Source: Anarhynchus alexandrinus (taxonomy: Eukaryota; Chordata; Aves; Charadriiformes; Charadriidae). From it: DNA of 64,000 nt. The stretch's first letter is position 1. Each line of letters starts with the position of its first letter. The position numbers and the translations under genes were made by a program. The notes under the pieces were generated by a model. That model made no database searches, had not been told where the DNA came from, and was given only the letters and a program-made list of their open reading frames with translations. The DNA lies in the NCBI GenBank assembly GCA_008711295.1, contig VUYV01000062.1:2642130-2706129 (forward strand), given 5' to 3'. Positions 1-11,938 of this stretch are shown here, one piece after another.

Positions 1-16
1 AAAAAAAAAAAAAAAA
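1..16. repeat. A-tract at window edge
   Basis: Sixteen consecutive A residues open the window, followed by a short purine-rich stretch. It may be the 3' tail of a retroposed sequence lying outside the window or simple low-complexity DNA; the missing left flank prevents a decision. Confidence 0.8.
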
Positions 17-1849
17 GAAGAAAAAAGCACCTTAGCACAACTTTTTGCTACAACCAACCTGTAAGAATCACAACCAATTCCTTTTTCAACTCTTCCCATA
101 ATGATAGCTTGGACTGGCATCCAAGTAGCCCAGTCTTCATCATGATGTATCCAGTAAGTATAAGCCTGTAGAGAGCTGATTAACTTTATATAAAGTTGGT
201 TTATACAGCTTATGTCAAAATTCTTCTAAAGATAGAAATTTGTCTTGTAGCATTTGAGATTGTACAAACAGATCACATTTTGATACAGGGTTATCTCTGT
301 CATGTATTTGGCCTGAGGGAGAAGCACCAAGAGCAAGTTCTCAATTTTTATAGTATCTGAAACCAATATCATTTTCAAATGCATCTTAAGCAGTAGCTAC
401 TTTATGCTACTACCACTTCATCAGGAAGACTTACAAAAGGTATTTAAAAATTCATATTCACATCCAACATAATTGCCATTTAAGTCAGGAATTTACTTTT
501 AATAAACACATTCTTCAGCTGGTAACAGTAAAAGCATCATTCAAACATCATTTCCTGTACTGAATTTTACCCATATTAACAGACTTAGCAAAGCATCAAC
601 CACAAACATGTTGGTGATAGAAATTTCCTAATGCAAGCAGTCTTTATAGATTTCTGCTATTTCAGCGCAGGTCTCCAAGGACCATTTGAATCCATATTAA
701 TTTCCTTTCTGGCAGTTATGCGGCCATGTATGAACTGCACTATTTCACTTTTAATCTGTCAGTAATTTAGTAATGTGTAAACTAATTATGCACAGATATT
801 AATGTAATCAGTTTGGGGAGCTATAAAATCAATGTGTTTTTACAGACTGTGTTAAAGAGAATTGCATTATTATAGTCATATGTCTGTTGCTGATAATGTT
901 ATGGAATTAAAATAATTGTGATCCACGCATCAATACACATTCCCACATTCCACCCAGTGATACAATACCATAACTTTCTATAGAGGACAGGTCAAGTTTT
1001 TTAGTTACATTAAAATTAAATCTGTCTGAAAATAATATGTGGCTTCCCATTAAGAAATACAAATTTGATGACATCTCAGGTTTCCTACAGTGAACTAGAA
1101 ATGAACTGGCTAGGAACATTTCATCCACGATTCAACCCAAATACTCAGCTTTGCTCCAATGGAAAATGTGCAGGAAAGACTGTAGCTGCAACTCAACGCT
1201 AGGCCACATACCTTAACCAAAAATCACATTTGCAGCATCATGTAACAACTCATTAAAATTATCAAGCTATCACTGCGTATCCAAGCATACAGCAAAAACA
1301 TTATCAATGTACAGCAGCTGAGGTGCCCTGCCACAGAGCCTTGCTCTGCTCTCAGGTACCCAGCTGCAACTCATAACACAAAGAATCCTGTCTCTGCCTC
1401 ATCTCCACCTCTTCCATGCTCAAAGACTTCTTGAACTTCCCCCATGCTTTTCTACATGTTAATTCCTCTGCTTTCTGTGATGCAGGTTATCCAAGACACA
1501 GATTTGACTTGCAAAATTTAATAATGCCTTTCACTGACTGTACTTATCACCATGCGCACACGCATCAGGCCAAGAAGGACAACAAAATAGCAGTTCTGAA
1601 GTTACCTCAGTAAAGACTCCACCTCTTTCCTCAGATAATGATTTCCAAGCTAAATGGAACTTAATTATCTTTGAATAGTGTATTATTCCTCTCAGATTTA
1701 TTTGAAAAAATCAATGAATTCAAAGTTTTGCCACAATGAGAGAACTACTCACAATGTAACTACACCGGTTTTCCTGTTCCCTTACAAAGGTACAATTAAA
1801 TTATGCGTTAAAGTTTCACGATACAATTAATCCAGTCAGACTTGATCTG
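17..1849. other. AT-rich non-coding stretch, no gene seen
   Basis: No reading frame with convincing coding character and no recognisable repeat was found. The part near 700-830 is free of simple repeats and rich in TAAT-type words, so it could be conserved regulatory DNA, but this is only an impression. The short open frames here (for example 907-1128 minus and 1416-1613 plus) lack splice or homology support. Confidence 0.5.
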
Positions 1850-3700
1850 CTGCCAAAGGCCTGGCCTTCCCCCACCGCCTGCCCATAGCCGGCTCCTGCC
1901 TAAACACCACCGCGGCCCCTCCTGCCACTTGCAGTCTCACAGGCAGCTTTGGGCTGAGGCAGCGAGGACACACGTTTTGCAGGCTATTTGACAAATAGCA
2001 TCAATATGCAGAGATAAACACAGCTTACTTACAAGTAAATTAGTACTTGCTGCTGGTAAAATTAGGTTTTTTTACATCTAAAAGATATTAAGGCCTCAAA
2101 CTTTCCGTTCTAACCTAGTATTAACTTACAGTTATAAATTCATTTATTCATGTGTATTATTAACAGTACCTTTTACAGAAACAGCAAATTAAATGCGCAA
2201 AGCATGTATGTCTGTTCTTGTGCGCTATTTTGGGAAGGGAGCTTCATAGAATTAATTTGAACTTCAAACTGGGCTGGCAGTAGAAAAACACTAGTAACTG
2301 ACTTGTGACAACATGATAGCACAGACCCCAAAAGGCCATTCACACATTCACCCCACTTTTTTTTTTTTCCCTTTTAAAAACATAGACACCTTTTGGCACG
2401 AAAGTAGAGAGCAGTGCATGCCTCGCTCAAAGTTTATGTACCGAACAAAATGCAAAACGATGCATTTCAAACAGCAACAAGCCAGCTATTTTCACCTGGC
2501 ACTTGTCAAACTTCAATGTATGTTGCTTCCCCTGCTGAACTCCTACACTGGATATACAGAGAAAACGCCGAGCACAGTACCCGGAGCGGGACGGGGCCCC
2601 CCCTCAGCGGGGAGGGAGCCCCGACAGCAGCACCAGGGCGGCCCCTCAGGCCCCACCATGGCGGGCCTGCCCGGGCCCTGCCCACACACCCTGCCACTGG
2701 TGGGCTGCCTCGGAGCTACAAAACACCGGGGGAAGAAGATATCAAGCACGTCAAATAGCTGCAGCGGGTCTCTCTCACTACGGCGCAAAGGAGTAACCAC
2801 TGGCAGGCACAGCTCTGCCTGAGGCCACCACCTTTCCTGGGGTTCCAGAAGGTTCCGGAAGGTTCCTCCCACAGCCTGCCTGCTCCCCCAGGCTTCCCGC
2901 TGGAAACCCAGCCCGGGTAGCTCGCAGCCACCCTGCACAGCACAGGCAGCCAGGGGACACAGGGGGCCACCCTGTCACCACAGCACTTCCTTCAGCGTTT
3001 GCACCGAGGAGGGACAGAGCGCCCCCATCACATACCACCCCCTCACCAGCGGCCATTAAGCTGCTCAAACCAGAAGCCTCGCTGGGAAGGAAGCCACCTC
3101 AGCCCCATACCCACCATAATGGTGAAACAACTGCTCTCAGGCCACATTCTTCCTCCACGCTCCGGCCACACCACCGACTACCACCCAGCAGGGCAGACTT
3201 GTCGCCTTGTGGAGCCACAGCTGAGGAGATGCTGAGAGTCCTGCCCCAGCCTTTAATGGCGGGTGGGGCTGCCCCTCTCCTCTGCACCTGGTAGATCAGG
3301 TGAGCTGCCTCTCACTAACGGTTTTGAAACTCTTCAGGAAAAAAACAGCCTTGCTCACACTGTCAGGCAAAAAGACTGCAAAAACATCACTGAAATAATC
3401 TTCATCTTTACCAAGTGTGATTAGGTGGCAGAAATTCTCGGTCTGGCTCCATTTGTCTGTCATTTACTGTATGCCCTGTGGACACAAAGCCCCAGACGCT
3501 GGAGGCCCGTGAGGGAAGGGCAGCCCGTGAGGAGAGGGCCGGCGGGCGCCAGCGCAGTGCCCGCTGGCAGGGGCGATCCCGCGGCAGGAGGGCAATGCCG
3601 AGAGGGGCATCAGCGCAGGGGGTGGCGGGGAGGGGACGCGTTCTCTGGGGGTCAGAGGGGGACTCGTAAGAGGTTGTTTTAAACCCCGAGGGCGCTAATG
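1850..3700. promoter_or_regulatory. CpG-rich zone, candidate promoter
   Basis: This is the only strongly GC- and CpG-rich part of the window. CpG clusters lie near 1870-1925, 2565-2730 and, most densely, 3490-3645, where I count about sixteen CpGs in under 200 bases in an otherwise CpG-poor background. Such islands in vertebrates usually mark promoters. A splice-donor-like GTAAGA follows the densest cluster at 3666, so a plus-strand first exon ending at 3665 is possible. Overlapping open frames on both strands are expected from stop-codon scarcity in GC-rich DNA and show no recognisable domain. No TATA box or initiator can be assigned. It could also be an orphan island or a GC-rich retroposed fragment. 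Confidence 0.5.
3618..3661 (+). other. G-run cluster, possible G-quadruplex
   Basis: Five runs of four or five G lie at 3618-3622, 3627-3630, 3632-3635, 3647-3651 and 3657-3661. One spacer is 11 bases, longer than the canonical limit, so folding is plausible but not certain. The site is at the 3' edge of the densest CpG cluster, a common location for such motifs. Confidence 0.45.
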
Positions 3701-5779
3701 ATGGTGGATGGGAAAGTGGGATGGAGCAAAGGAGCAAATCTGCAAAGCCCTGGCGGGCAGAAGGGACATTTGTTTTCAACCTATTTAATCTTTTTGGTAT
3801 CTTTAAAGAGTTACTTGCACAAGTCTATTTTTCTTGGATTCTAATGCAAACTAGCTTCATCACTTGTCTGGTGTGCTCGTCTTCAAGGAAATGGGAGGGC
3901 CGCGCAGCCTGCCGCCTCCACAACGTTTTGTTACACCAACACAGCACAGATGGGAACAGTTTTAACCTCAGATAATACAACTTGTGGGGATACAGTCAAG
4001 AAATACCCATTTAAGGAGCAGTCTAGGTGAGAGCTAAGCAAGAATGCGTGCCATTTATTTCTGGCAACTACTGTATATTGATTCAATTAATTTCAAATTA
4101 TATTTTGATGTAAAAAATATGCACTATACAAAAACTTTTCCTCACTGGAGTAATTCTTTCAGCTCTCAGCTGAATTTCAGTAACACTCGGTTTTGTAGTA
4201 GACAGAAAAGTGGCTTTAGCAGATAAATGGCTCAGGTGAGCTTCCCTCAGGCTCTCCAACATACATTTAATTCTTTGTAGAATACGCTTATCTAAATATA
4301 CTACTTGTCTATATAACTGAAGCCAAAAATATTTCCGGAAGTGAAACTAAATGGAAACAGAAAGGTTTGCCAAACTCTCATGTTGGCAAACATTATTTAC
4401 AAAAGGTTCAGTGGAGAGGAATGTAACAAAGAAGGAAACTAACAAGGCACGCAGAAACATGTAAACTGAGGGAGGAAGAGTTTCTAGTTCAGCTTAACAT
4501 TTGTACCTGCCTTCCTGCCAGGTTAGGCTGCCTTCCACTTACACATCAGTAAGTGGATGAAAGCAAATATTTTAAGCGAGCATGAAAAGGATCAACTTAC
4601 TTCACTCCCTGCCTCCCCTCTGAATTTAGACTGTTGTGTCAGACTTCTATACTGTCAAACAGTGCTACCTGCTACCTTTTATATAGATGAAAAATCTTTA
4701 ACAAACTAGCACACATACTTTAAAATTTTTTCTCAAAATCATTCTGAAAAGTAAATTCTCCCTCCTGCACCAGGTACTAACACTTAAAGTATGCTGAGTT
4801 GTAGGAACTACTGTAGTTTAAACATACTTTTGTTTATAGTGCTTGCAGAGCAATGCATGTACAGACAAGCTAATTAGGCAGGGTTTGTGTCCCTTTATTT
4901 TTATAATTCCAGTTTTAGGAGCAGAGCGTTTGATTTATTACACGAAGGTATTTTTATAGCCTCAAGTAGTACTGCTCTTTAGGACACAGGGAACATCACA
5001 GCCCATTTAATTTACACAGGAGATGTTAGTACTATTTAATGGCATGTAAACATTTTATAAGGTAAGCTCAAATAACAGGAGATTTTTTTTAATATACTTC
5101 AGTGAAAAGGTTCACAAATGGATTTTCGTTCTACTTTATTGGACCAATCTCTGTTATTGCATCAGAAGTGAATCGAGTTTTAAAAGGTGTTAAGAGTTTT
5201 CAATATATTTTGTGACACTGAACAGAATCAGAAAGTATACATAAAACAACCAATGCGTGAATTAATTCCAGAACTAGCAGAACTGCACACCCTCAAATCA
5301 TATGTAATTGTCTGTGGTTTCAAGCAATAATTGCAAAAGACTATAGATAATATTTTCATTCTATTTCTTTTCTGATGTCACTATTTTACACAATCCTAGA
5401 TAGAAGCATTTCAAAGATATTTTATCATCATTATTACTATTCATTTTTCACAATAGGATTTTTAAGGAGTAGCAATGTCTTTTCTTAGGCCAATTGATAA
5501 AAGTTGAAATCAACGGAGTAGTTTAAAAAAAAAGTATTAAAAAATTTCCTTCTTACTGCAAACTTTCCCACACACATTTTTACACCATGTTTACTGTGAT
5601 ACTAACACTGTTTATTATTTGCATCCAAACTAAGATCATGTGCTAGCATTTTATAAATATCACAATATTCTTTTTCTGGAATGTTTACATCATAAAAAGA
5701 CAATAACAAAGATCAGAAATACTGCCTGTTCTTATAAGGAAGATTCTTTAATTTTTTTTTTCCCCACACAATTTTACAG
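3701..5779. other. Non-coding stretch, no feature seen
   Basis: AT-rich DNA with scattered short open frames only. I see no repeat family, microsatellite or exon with both splice sites and an open frame. A donor-like site on the minus strand near 4594-4599 is preceded by sequence with stops in all three frames. Confidence 0.5.
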
Positions 5780-5869
5780 GGAAAATGATGAAGTGGATTG
5801 CAGTAGGACTCTCTCGAATAACTAAGAATTGAATGCAGGCAACCTGGATTTTCATTTTGGGGGAGAAAG
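5780..5869 (+). other. Exon-like block with strong splice sites, non-coding
   Basis: A long pyrimidine tract ending in TTTTACAG lies immediately upstream, and GTAAGA follows after GAAAG at 5870, so both splice sites match consensus well. The 90-base interval has stop codons in all three forward frames, so if it is an exon it belongs to a non-coding RNA or an untranslated region. It lies about 2.1 kb downstream of the CpG-rich zone and its donor-like site, a plausible first-to-second exon spacing. Well-formed decoy exons are common in vertebrate introns, so this is only a candidate. Confidence 0.25.
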
Positions 5870-7523
5870 GTAAGAAAATAGCAAATAATTTATACATCTA
5901 CTGGTGTGACTGTATTTTCTCCTCTTCTATGTATTGCATGGGTAAGGAAGATGAAATCTGCAGCCTGTTTTCTGGTGTTCATTATGAAAAGTATGGAAAA
6001 TCTCTAGATCCCTTCTATAGCAAAACAGAAGTTGTATAACTTTCAAGAAAAAGAAGGAATTCTGCCCCAGTCCCGTACTGTGCTTTTTTATAAAGCGGAA
6101 GGGAGACATTATTTCTTGGAAGACTAAGAAAAAGGACTGAAAGTTCTGGTCCTTTCATACATGCCATGTCCTTCCCAGTGGGAATGGAGTGTTTCAGTTG
6201 TTGCTCTGTTGTGCTATAACACAAGTAATTGGTCTGACTTTGGGAAAGCATTCAATAAAGAAAAATATGATTATCTCATACTGACACAAGGCAAAATGAA
6301 ATAATTGTGTCAACACTAGTTTGGTTTAAACAACATGTCTAAAAACCTACTTAAGGAAAAGTGCTGTAAATACAAGTGTTGAATATTAACTTTATGAGGT
6401 GCTTAACTGCATTGGATTGTAATGAATTATCTAGTTCTAGTGATGCTTTGACACATTTCAAATGAGAACCATAAGGAGTTAACTTATGGTCTTTAGTCCC
6501 TTTCAATATGTTCAGTGACAATATAAGATCCCATTCATTTCCCAAGACATAGCCATTTTCAATAACATTTCATTGTAAAATATATGAGCATTTCTCCACC
6601 TAGAAGTGTTTCTGTTAGGAAAAAATATCGGTACAACTGAACGCTTCCATATGCAACAGTAATCTCATTTGTCCTGTGATTTGTTAAAAAAAAATCACTA
6701 AAATGAATCTCTTCTGCTCTTGGATTCTACTTTGCTCAACAATTAATGTGTAGTCTCTTCATTTTATGTTTCTTCCACCTTTGCATGTCAGGAATACAAG
6801 GATTGGCAGACCTGTCCTGTTTTCACTGAATAATCAATGTCTATATATGACAGTTTAAAGACAAATACTACACAACTCTTATGTCTACATGTATTGTGTG
6901 TACTTCTGTTGATAACCAAGGAGTGAACTGACACTGGTATACTTTTTAAAAAGTGGTGGATTTTATATTTACAGCAATATCCTTATCTTGGCCTCAGTTT
7001 TTATGGTATGGATTATTTTTATGTAGGAATAAGCTGTGCTTTCTTGTTCACCTTTTCTAATGCATAGCTAAATAATAGCCTCCCTCCTGCCATCATGTGC
7101 AATCTACCTAAAAGGCGACTTGTTCTATCATACAAAACTTCCCTATCATATTCTCAGAGAAGAAATAAGGTACGGAGATGGTCAAAAGGTTTACTCATGG
7201 GAAAAGTCCCATCTTCAAATTTCTTGGTTGCTCTTCATTATGAAACAAACATCTCTGAGTGATCCAGCAAACTTAGCAGCAGAACTAATGCGGTAGTGGA
7301 AGGCTGGGAACAGCTGTGCCTTGTGCATGACGTAGCATAGTGATCAACCTCCTGTGAAGGTGGCGATGGCATGCTATGAGACTTACTCCAACTCTTCAGC
7401 TTGGCAACACTTTGTCAACTGTAATTCAGCTAGGCTAAAATAGCCTCTGTGACTATTTAAAGATGTGGATAAAGACTCTGCATTCCCTGACACAAAGATG
7501 TGGTCCAGGTATATGACTCCAGA
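5870..7523. other. Non-coding stretch, no feature seen
   Basis: AT-rich sequence with short random open frames on both strands. The part at 7160-7440 is somewhat less AT-rich and keeps a few CpGs, but I recognise neither a repeat nor an exon in it. Confidence 0.5.
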
Positions 7524-7661
7524 GGCCATATTCTGTTATCCCTGCTCATCCAGAGTCATTTCTCACCCTGCAAGTAATCCTGCTGAAATCAAAACTAAGA
7601 GGTTTTCAGTAAGATTTAAGTGAGACTACTCTCATGTTTAAGTGTTTCACTGGATGAATGC
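7524..7661. repeat. Old palindromic amniote repeat, degraded
   Basis: The segment begins with GGCCATATTCTG, has a centre resembling the 'tgaaatca...gttttca' core, and ends with CTCATGTTTAAGTGTTTC followed by ACTGGATG. This order resembles the short palindromic interspersed repeats common in turtle, crocodile and bird genomes, whose ends read like 'gggcc-tgattctg' and 'cac-tgga-t-aggcc'. I recognise the pattern from memory and cannot assign a library name. Divergence is high. Confidence 0.5.
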
Positions 7662-7678
7662 CTTAATTTTCCCATTTA

Positions 7679-7747
7679 GGATCCTATCCTATATCCATTG
7701 TAATCAGCGGAAGAGTCTTCTATTGTTTTCAGTGAGGTTTGGATCAA
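7679..7747. repeat. Second old palindromic repeat, adjacent
   Basis: This segment runs from GGATCCTATCC to GGTTTGGATCAA with a centre containing TCCATTGTAATCAG and CTATTGTTTTCAGTGAGG. It resembles the amniote palindromic repeat with a 'ccattga-atcaatgg' core and a 'tttggatcagg' end. It lies 17 bases from the preceding copy, so the two could be halves of one longer element. Confidence 0.5.
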
Positions 7748-10590
7748 CTTTTATTATTTCGTGGTCTTTATCCAGATTCTTTTCTCATTGTGTGTAACTA
7801 GTTGCTTTTTATTTTTTATGTACAATGAGAAGATTTTTACAGTTGAACATAAAGGTCTGTTCTGCCAAAATTTTATTGTAAACCTGGAACTTTATCCTAC
7901 TTATTCCATTATAAAAATGTTGAAACTATACAAAGTTGGATGATGACCAACAAACCCACAAAGACCACTCATATGTTGTAAAGATAATTCTGGATCCTAG
8001 GCATGATTTTAAATAATTATGCCTTCTAGAAAGATTTGAAACGAAGAAATTTATTAATTTTCATTTTTCTGTTTTGACATTATTATTAATTCAAAATTAT
8101 TCTAGATAACTTAAAAATTGTTAGCTTTCCCATACAGTTGCTGAAGTAGTTCAGTAATTTTGCATTGGTAACTATGATATTCTACGTGTCCCAAAAAGAA
8201 TGAGCACAGTTAGTCTACAACTGGTCATTTAAAACCCTAGATACATACAAATATAAATACATTATTCATAGAGTGTTTATTTCATACATGCCGTTTTCCA
8301 TTCATTAATTTTAAAGCACACAAAATAACAAGGCATCAGTATGCTATTTTACAAGTAGTGACTTGAGTTATGAAAAGATAAGTTCCTAAAAATTTACCAG
8401 TAAAACAGCGGAAAAAAAATGGGAATAGAACCCAAATCCCCAAACTCTGCCCTAGCTTCTAGGCAACACTGCTTCCTGCAGTTTTGTATACATACATATG
8501 TGCATGTGAGATGTCTGTCTGGGAAAGAAAACACCTTAAAATAGCCAAAGCTGTCCCACAGTAGTAAGCTTGCTAGTGCTCTTGTTTTGATAATGTCTGC
8601 GCTGCATAGACACATTGCCAAAGGCTTGTAGTGTAAAACACGTTTCATTACCAGTAATTATGAGAGCATATCAGTTTATGGGGATGATTGTGCAGGTGGT
8701 GGTGAGTGTTATAAATATTTATGCTACTGCAAAGGAAAACTCCCTCCTGAAGGTGTTGGAAAGAGGGTCTCTGTTTTAAAAAAATGTTGAAATCCTTCCT
8801 CACCTTTTTTACCTGACTTTAAATCATCGAACAGAGTTTCAGTGTCTATATGTCTTGTGGGATTTTTACCAGCAGCAAAAATTGAGCTTTCGGTGTTCCC
8901 AAAGCATTCATTGAAAGCCCGTCTATGCTAAACCCATGGAAATGACTGATCACCTTATTTCTGTAATCCTGTGATGAATCATCCCTGGCATGCGATGTAA
9001 AAAATACAAATAATTGTTGAAAAATAATTGTAAAGAAAATTGCTTCCATGGTATAATCTATTTCCTGGAAAATGGTCACGTAATTTAAAAGAAAATGTTA
9101 GTGAAAATAGCTGCAATCTAAAGACATTTTCTATACCTTTCCTTTTGTATTGAGTCTTTTTGTATGTTGTATTTGTCATTAACCTAGAAGGGCTGTAATT
9201 TTCTTCTGATACTTCCAGAACCTCTTTGGTTTCTTAGTTTTGTGCCATTGATGCATTTTTTATGCACCTTATACCCAATTGTGATGAAGAGCAGGATAAA
9301 AAGGAGGCTGGTAAAAGGAAAACTTGTCTTGTTTGTGCAAATCTTAGAATATAAATATTGTCCATAACTATTTATTATATCTAATTAGGCAGCATAGTAG
9401 GAAAGTCTATGCCCCACTTAAGAAGATTCACATACTCTTGAATGAGTTCACAAGCAATACCTTACTGATTTAAATTAGAACTCCTTCCACCAGCTCACAC
9501 TCCCTAATGCTCATTCACATCACTACTAATGTTTGCACAAGAGAATTTAACTTGCATCTTAAATGCACTTCCTGAACTGAGCCCAGCTTTCTTTGATGGA
9601 ACTTGCTCCTTTAACTCAAGCTTCTTTTAATTCTTTAAATTTAAGCTTCTTTTAGAGTTACATCACCAGCCTCTGAGTCCTGTGTTTGCAGAGCAAGCTG
9701 TCACATGTAAAATTTCATAGAGATACAGATATCTTTTTGGACATATTTAAAAATAATAATTTATTTTAACCAGTTTTTGTTCTGAGGCCTGGAATCACAC
9801 TCCTGAGAGAGCGAAGCTTACACTGTCCTTTACTGGATTTTAAACTGCAGCATGATGTCCATTTAGACTCTTTGGTTATGTTCTAGTTTGTTCTCAAACC
9901 CTGCAACAGCAATGTAGGGAAATCTTGTAACTGAAGTCCACATCAGGAAAAAAATCAGGAAATGTTTGCAATTTTGGTTCACTATAACTCATTTTCAGAA
10001 CACAAATTCCCTTTCTTTGTAAGCATAAATGTCATGTGAAGGGCACATAAAAGTTTAGTCAAAGGGGCCCTATTAAAAGCAACAGTGACATTAAGCATGA
10101 GCAATGAATAAAATGTAGAATTTCAGAATCATAAAAACACATGGTTTCATTAGATTGGCGTGTGGTGGTTCTCTCCTGTGTCTCAGAAGAGTTGGTATTG
10201 ATCTGACTATGAAGCTGTGACAATAAAACTGTACTCTATTGACTGCAGCTGCAGGGTCTCCAAATATTATTTATTGAGGCAAGCAGAACAGCAAAGCGAA
10301 AGCACTGCCCCAGTAATAAGTGGTAATTGCTGGGAAGTGAGGCATTGCACTCCCTATTGACCCTTACATCCTGAAATTTCGATGGATTATATTTAACTCC
10401 ATTAGGATTGGCATTATCAAATTACATAAACCACATTATAGAACAACCAGCCTCAGTTTAGATCATTGATTTTCGATTATACTGATCGTCCGTACACTTC
10501 AGGAGTAGCTTCTATTACCAGTGATATGATATCAATGTTGATCAGTAGGGGAGGAAGTACTGTTTTATTACAATGAGATAAATGGCACTG
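7748..10590. other. Non-coding stretch, no feature seen
   Basis: AT-rich DNA lacking recognisable repeats apart from short A and T runs. Small open frames at 8394-8648, 8846-9079 and 8979-9179 on the minus strand overlap one another and have no splice or domain support. Confidence 0.5.
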
Positions 10591-10602
10591 AAAAAAAAAA
10601 AA
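10591..10602. repeat. A12 homopolymer
   Basis: A pure run of twelve A lies about 215 bases upstream of the CR1 element. It is not positioned as the tail of that element, which ends downstream on the same strand. Confidence 0.85.
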
Positions 10603-10816
10603 GTAACCATTCCTCTAACACATGGGAGGATGCGAGTATTCCTGTAAATCGAGACATTTGTAGGTTAAAAATTGGGTACCACAAAAGTTACATACTTTTC
10701 TAAAAGCTCTGATACTTCCTCATTTTTGCATTAAAGGCATTAAACCTTTTATGTTAAATTCTCACACTGGATAGATCAATGTATTACCAGTTATGAAGCC
10801 AAGTTTGAGGCATCAG

Positions 10817-11938
10817 GAATGTGTTACCTTTTTATGGTGGACAAGGGAAGATCAACTGATGTCATCTACCAGGACTTGTGCAAAGCGTTTGACACTGTCC
10901 CACACGATATCCTGGTCTCTAAATTGAAGAGACATGGATTCGACAAATGGACCACTCGGTGGATAAAGAACTGGCTGGACGGTCGCACTCAAAGAGTTAT
11001 GGCCAACGGCTCGATGTTCAAGTGGAGACCAGTGACAAGTGGCGTTCCTCAGGGGTCAGGACTGGGACCCGTACTGTTCAACATCTTTGTCAGCGACATG
11101 GACAGTGGGGTTGAGTGCACCCTCAGCAAGTTTGCCGATGATACCAAGCTGTTTGGCGAGGTAGACACGCTGGAGGGGAGGGATGCCATCCAGAGGGACC
11201 TGGACAGGCTGGAGAGGTGGGCCCAAGCCAACTTCATGCAGTTCAACAAGGCCAAGTGCAAGGTCTTACATCTGGGTCGGGGCAATCCCAAGCACAAATA
11301 CAGGCTGGGTGGGGAATGGCTGGAGAGCAGCCCTGAGGAGAAGGACCTGGGTGTACTGATTGACGAGAAGCTCAACATGAGCCAGCAACGTGCGATTGCA
11401 GCCCAGAAGGCCAACAGCATCCTGGGCTGCATCAAAAGAAGTGTGGCCAGCAGGTCAAAGGAGGTGATTCTGCCCCTCTACTCCACTCTCGTGAGACCCC
11501 ACCTGGCGTACTGCATCCAGCTCTGGAGTCCCCAACATAAGAAGGACATGGACCTGCTGGAGCGTGCTCAGAGAAGAGCCATGAAGATGATCCGAGGGCT
11601 GGAGCATCTCTCCTATGAGGAGAGGCTGAAAGAATTGGGGCTGTTCAGCCTGGAGAAGAGAAGGCTCCGGGGAGATAGGATGAGGGGGAACGGCTTTAAA
11701 CTGGAAGAGGGCAGGTTTAAATTAAACACTAGGAAGAAGTTTTTCACTTTAAGGGTGGTAAGGCACTGGAACAGGTTGCGCAGAGAGGCTGTTGAGGCCC
11801 CATCCTTGGAGGTGTTCAAGGCCAGGCTGGACGTGGCCTTGGGCAACCTGGTCTAGTGGGAGGTGTCCCTGCCTATGGCAGGGGGGTTGGAACTCGATGA
11901 TCTTCAAGGTCCTTTCCAACCTAAACCATTCTATGATT
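10817..11938 (+). mobile_element. CR1 LINE, 5'-truncated copy
   Basis: CR1 elements are non-LTR retrotransposons that move by target-primed reverse transcription; most copies are 5'-truncated. This copy keeps the C-terminal reverse-transcriptase coding part, the stop codon at 11854-11856, and a short 3' untranslated region with the typical avian core (GATGATCTTCAAGG, then CCTTTCCAACCT) ending in ATTCTATGATT near 11938. CR1 has no poly(A) tail and normally ends in short repeats of this octamer; only about one and a half units remain here. The 5' boundary is estimated from where similarity to CR1 protein begins, around 10817-10835. No target-site duplication is evident, as usual for CR1. GC content is far above the flanking DNA. 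Confidence 0.95.
10819..11856 (+). pseudogene. CR1 ORF2 fragment: reverse transcriptase C-terminal part
   Basis: The frame is open for 345 codons but is only a fragment of CR1 ORF2; the endonuclease and the N-terminal reverse-transcriptase segments are missing, and the first ATG is not a native start. Visible reverse-transcriptase landmarks are the YQDLCKAFD segment at residues 17-25 (motif A), [15 protein letters not shown] at 74-88 (motif B) and the catalytic FADD box at 105-108 (motif C). The C-terminal tail includes LRPHLAYC-type and [20 protein letters not shown] segments typical of CR1. Compared with the family, residues appear to be missing between Asp286 and Arg287 (around base 11676), where CR1 normally carries roughly thirty more residues containing a YLKG-type motif; the deletion kept the frame. 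No stop or frameshift is present, which suggests a fairly young insertion. It is not expected to be mobile. Confidence 0.92.

Noticed and set aside
2313..3682. Many overlapping open frames on both strands, up to 169 codons.
   Set aside because: They sit in GC-rich DNA where stops are rare, overlap on opposite strands and show no recognisable domain.
11049..11846. Minus-strand open frames inside the CR1 element.
   Set aside because: They are shadows of the real reverse-transcriptase frame on the plus strand.
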